Source: Microbacterium cremeum (lineage in GTDB: Bacteria; Actinomycetota; Actinomycetes; Actinomycetales; Microbacteriaceae). Taken from it: a stretch of 64,000 nucleotides of DNA. The DNA is taken from assembly GCF_015277855.1 (NCBI RefSeq), contig NZ_CP063812.1, positions 3,286,001 to 3,350,000 on the forward strand, read 5' to 3'. A program made the translations under genes and the position numbers. Below the pieces are notes generated by a model. That model searched no databases. It was not told the origin of the DNA and saw nothing but the letters and a program-made list of their open reading frames with translations. Below, one piece after another: positions 61,667 through 64,000 of the stretch (its first letter is position 1; each line of letters starts with the position of its first letter).

Positions 61667-62065
61667 TCAGAACGGCGAGACGATGAACACCTCGTGCCCG
61701 CGGCACGCCTCGGGCACGTAGCCGGCATCGGCGGACGCGAAGCCGCCGCCGAGCGAGATCGGGTCACCGTCGCGGTAGTCGTCGCCCCGCCACGTGAGCA
61801 CGCCGTCCGCGAACGACGCATCACCCGCGGGGAAGCTCGGCACGGCCTCGACGCCCTGGCCGTGCACCACGCGCACGCAGTCGCCCTCGGGGCGCAGCGT
61901 GCCCTCGAGCAGCGCGTCCATCCCGGCGTCCACGCGGGGGTGCACGGCGAGCGGACCCGACGTCGGCACGCCGCCCAGCGGACCCGGAGCCGTGCAGGCC
62001 GCGAGCGTCATCACCAGCCCGATGCCGACGACCACCGACGCGATGACCGTCCGGGCAGTTCGCAT
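61667..62065 (-). CDS. Putative lipoprotein
   Basis: 132 residues. Signal peptide with lipobox TLAAC (Cys ~24). The mature part is short with a Cys pair (GDCVRVV and EACRGHE) probably forming a disulfide, and an acidic Gly-rich segment. No family recognised. Convergent with radA (23-nt gap). Confidence 0.75.
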   Translation of the reverse strand: MRTARTVIASVVVGIGLVMTLAACTAPGPLGGVPTSGPLAVHPRVDAGMDALLEGTLRPEGDCVRVVHGQGVEAVPSFPAGDASFADGVLTWRGDDYRDGDPISLGGGFASADAGYVPEACRGHEVFIVSPF

Positions 62066-62078
62066 TCGGCCGTCTCCG

Positions 62079-62183
62079 TCAGCGCCCGCGCGGGCGGCGG
62101 CGCTGCCGTGGGGCGGCGAGGCCCAGGGCGATCGGGATCACGAGACCGGCGGCGCAGACGATACCCACCACGACGTATTCCAC
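62079..62183 (-). CDS. 34-residue small membrane protein
   Basis: GTG 62183 starts one hydrophobic span (VVVGIVCAAGLVIPIALGLA) followed by an Arg-rich tail (RQRRRPRGR), i.e. a single-pass protein with a cytoplasmic C-terminus. Codons are strongly G/C-ending, which supports real coding. Ribosome site weak. It ends 14 nt before the lipoprotein start on the same strand. Confidence 0.5.
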   Translation of the reverse strand: MEYVVVGIVCAAGLVIPIALGLAAPRQRRRPRGR

Positions 62184-62346
62184 CCCGCGAGCGTACGACA
62201 CAGTCGGGACATTCCGCGCGGTCGGGTTCCGTGTGGCGCGAACGGATGCCTCGCACCGGAGCATCGGCGTACGCTCCGGGCGCCGGGTCGTCGCCGTCCG
62301 AGAACCCCGCGAAGACGCGTCGAGGCGCGGCGAGCCCGCCGACGCG

Positions 62347-62754
62347 TCAGGCGTCGAGCACGGCGATGAGATCGGACGGCGACGCCTGCATCGGGTGGGG
62401 ACCGGCGATGTCGAAGAACACCGTGGTGATCTCGTTCTCGTGCGCGCCGAGGAATGCCCGCAGCCACGCCGGCGACTGCAGTGCGACGCCCGGCGGCAGG
62501 GTTGCGGGCTTGTGGGCGGCATCGCTGAACAGCAGCAGCGCGACGTCACCGGTCTTCGGGTCGCGATAGGTCCAGACCTCGCCGACGTCGAGCGGGTTAT
62601 CGCGGTCGCCGGGCCGCATCAGCGGCACCACCGTCGGTCCGTGCCGGAGCGCGAACGCGACCGCCGCCATGTCCTGCGTCTGCAGCGCGTCGGTGAGCTG
62701 CGTGTTGCGGAACTCGAGAGGCTCCTGCTTTTTCGCGCGCTTCTTTCCCGCCAT
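62347..62754 (-). CDS. Conserved-looking hypothetical protein, SseB-like
   Basis: 135 residues, soluble. Lys-rich start (MAGKKRAKKQEPLEF), then an alpha/beta region with GPTVVPLMRPGD, VALLLFSDAAH and a C-terminal ITTVFFDIAGPHPMQASPSD. The pattern resembles small SseB N-terminal-domain proteins, but this is a weak impression. GGAGGG lies directly before the ATG with almost no spacing. Confidence 0.65.
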   Translation of the reverse strand: MAGKKRAKKQEPLEFRNTQLTDALQTQDMAAVAFALRHGPTVVPLMRPGDRDNPLDVGEVWTYRDPKTGDVALLLFSDAAHKPATLPPGVALQSPAWLRAFLGAHENEITTVFFDIAGPHPMQASPSDLIAVLDA

Positions 62755-62885
62755 CCCTCCAGGTTAAGGGGCAACTCGGCGCGAGTTCGTCGAGAGGCGT
62801 CACACGTGCGCGTCGAGCGGTGTCCGCATGTCGAGAGAGATCGAGGAGATCGAGGAGATCTTCATGAGCAGCAGCAGCGGACGCC

Positions 62886-63602
62886 CTAGGCGAGGAAGCC
62901 TCGCAGCAGGGCCTCCGAGCCGGCGAGGTGGTCGAGCACGGCCGCTTGTGCGGCATCCGGCCTGCCCGCGAGGATCGCCGTCACGATCCGCTCGTGCTGC
63001 GCGTTCGAGTGGTCGATGTTGCGCGGCAGCAGCGGGAACGTGTCGAGCCACTCGTTCACGCGCGCCCGGTTCTCCGCGGCGAGCGCGACGAGCGACGGGA
63101 TGCCCGAGAGCTCGGCGATCGTCAGGTGCAGCAGCGTGTCGAGCCGGCGGTAATCGGCTTCGGATGCCGCGGCCGCCGCCTCGTACCGCGCCCACAGCTC
63201 GTCGCGCGCGGCCGCATCGAGCGTGCGTCCGGCTGCGGCTCGCGCGGCGCCGCCCTCGAGCACGCGGCGAAGGCCGAGCACGTCTTCGAGATCGGAGGCG
63301 TCGACCTCGCCCGGATGCGGCGGCTCGGGCAGCGGATCGGCGACGAAGGTGCCGCCGTACCGGCCGCGGCGTCGCACGAGGTAGCCGGTGTCGGCGAGCT
63401 CGCGGATGGCTTCGCGTACGGTGTCGCGGCTCACCGCGTAGAGCACTGCGAGCTCCCGCTCGGACGGCAGCGACTCCCCCGGTGCGACGACCCCGAGCCG
63501 GATGGTCTGCACGAGCCGCGCGACGGTGTCTTCGAGCGCGTTCCCCTCGCGCACCGGCCGGTACACGGCCTTGCGCACCTCGTGCAGCGGTGCGTCGGTC
63601 AT
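62886..63602 (-). CDS. FadR-type GntR-family regulator (FCD domain)
   Basis: 238 residues. GntR winged helix ~20-85 (SLPSERELAVLYAVSRDTVR, then GGTFVADP) and an all-helical FCD effector domain ~100-235 (DVLGLRRVLEGGAARAAAG; His residues in LLHLTIAELSG and NAQHERIVTAI that bind metal in this family). ATG overlaps the stop of the SDR gene (ATGA), so it probably regulates that oxidoreductase operon, which continues outside the window. Confidence 0.9.
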   Translation of the reverse strand: MTDAPLHEVRKAVYRPVREGNALEDTVARLVQTIRLGVVAPGESLPSERELAVLYAVSRDTVREAIRELADTGYLVRRRGRYGGTFVADPLPEPPHPGEVDASDLEDVLGLRRVLEGGAARAAAGRTLDAAARDELWARYEAAAAASEADYRRLDTLLHLTIAELSGIPSLVALAAENRARVNEWLDTFPLLPRNIDHSNAQHERIVTAILAGRPDAAQAAVLDHLAGSEALLRGFLA

Positions 63603-64000
63603 AGCGGAGTCACATAGGCGTTGGTGATGCCGCCGTCGACGACGAACGCGGTCGCGGTGATGAACGAGGCGTCGTCCGACGCGAGGAAGGCCACGGCCGC
63701 GGCGAGCTCCTCGGGCTCGGCGAACCGGCCCATCGGCACATGCACCAGGCGGCGCTGCGCGCGCTCCGGGTCTTTCGCGAACAGCTCCTGCAGCAGCGGC
63801 GTGTTGACCGGTCCCGGGCACAGCGCGTTGACGCGGATGCCCTGCCGTGCGAACTGCACGCCGAGCTCGCGGGTCATCGCGAGCACGCCGCCCTTCGAGG
63901 CCGTGTACGAGATCTGCGACGTCGCCGAGCCCAGCAGCGCCACGAACGACGCGGTGTTGATGATCGAGCCCCTGCCGGCCGGCACCATGTGGCGCAGCGC
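63599..64000 (-). CDS. Short-chain dehydrogenase/reductase (5' part outside the window)
   Basis: Partial: the frame runs off the right edge at 64000; 133 residues visible. It includes the SDR catalytic Ser-Tyr-Lys (GSIINTASF region and ISYTASKGG), the PG motif (RVNALCPGPVNTPLL) and the C-terminal FVVDGGITNAYVTPL. Missing is the N-terminal NAD-binding part. NAD(P)-dependent oxidation of an alcohol is expected; coupled to the FadR-type regulator gene. Confidence 0.92.
   Translation of the reverse strand, partial: ALRHMVPAGRGSIINTASFVALLGSATSQISYTASKGGVLAMTRELGVQFARQGIRVNALCPGPVNTPLLQELFAKDPERAQRRLVHVPMGRFAEPEELAAAVAFLASDDASFITATAFVVDGGITNAYVTPL

Noticed and set aside
62837..62860. Short tandem GAGATCGAG repeat
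   Set aside because: Under three units and in a spacer; no sign of a CRISPR, attachment site or regulator array.

Overview
The window is high-GC DNA with strongly G/C-biased third codon positions, GTG/TTG starts, many ATGA/GTGA stop-start overlaps, IclR/GntR/LacI/TetR regulators and LPXTG-type surface anchoring. This points to an actinobacterium, most likely a Microbacteriaceae member such as Microbacterium (inference from style and gene content; not tested by search). No insertion sequence, phage, CRISPR array or rRNA was seen.

Region 1 (0-25 kb) is a catabolic locus for quinate/shikimate-type hydroaromatics or related hydroxy acids. It holds two 3-dehydroshikimate dehydratase-like enzymes (25-2745, with an extra third domain; 18007-19857), a type II 3-dehydroquinate dehydratase, an AroE-type dehydrogenase, an FAD oxidoreductase, a Gfo/Idh/MocA dehydrogenase, a secreted PQQ-type dehydrogenase with a cupredoxin-like tail and a tripartite TRAP transporter (dctQM plus a distant dctP). 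It also holds a tightly coupled trio (acylating aldehyde dehydrogenase, citryl-CoA-lyase-like enzyme, ThDP enzyme) whose chemistry I cannot assign. Regulators are IclR proteins in a duplicated two-gene module (one copy decayed) and a TetR protein. A 17-bp inverted repeat close to GTTCCAYTCGGCGRGAC recurs eight times, mostly just upstream of -35 elements, and ties the locus together, including a secreted ThuA-domain protein at its right edge.

Region 2 (25-44 kb) is a myo-inositol catabolism locus: LacI regulator, sugar ABC transporter, hydroxypyruvate-isomerase-like enzyme, iolG, a GntR/UTRA regulator (IolR-like), iolC, an aldolase-like barrel, iolA, iolB, iolD, iolE, a second inositol-dehydrogenase-like gene, then a divergent Gfo/Idh/MocA gene, a tautomerase and a transaldolase. 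Two operator families are visible: ATTGTCnGGACAAT (probably IolR) and CTGGCACGTGCTAG (probably LacI). Third codon positions look less G/C-rich here than in the flanks, except in iolA.

Region 3 (44-57 kb) has a 2153-residue cell-wall-anchored protein with RCC1, Calx-beta, PKD and IPT domains, a membrane protein/lipoprotein pair, and a two-component system in which a canonical histidine kinase is coupled to a paralogue that has lost the phospho-accepting His and the ATP-binding motifs, opposite a NarL-type response regulator.

Region 4 (57-64 kb) looks like core chromosome: tRNA-Ser(CGA) with its terminator, a class II glutamine amidotransferase, L-lactate dehydrogenase, a small unknown protein, radA, small envelope proteins, a FadR-type regulator and a truncated SDR gene at the window edge.
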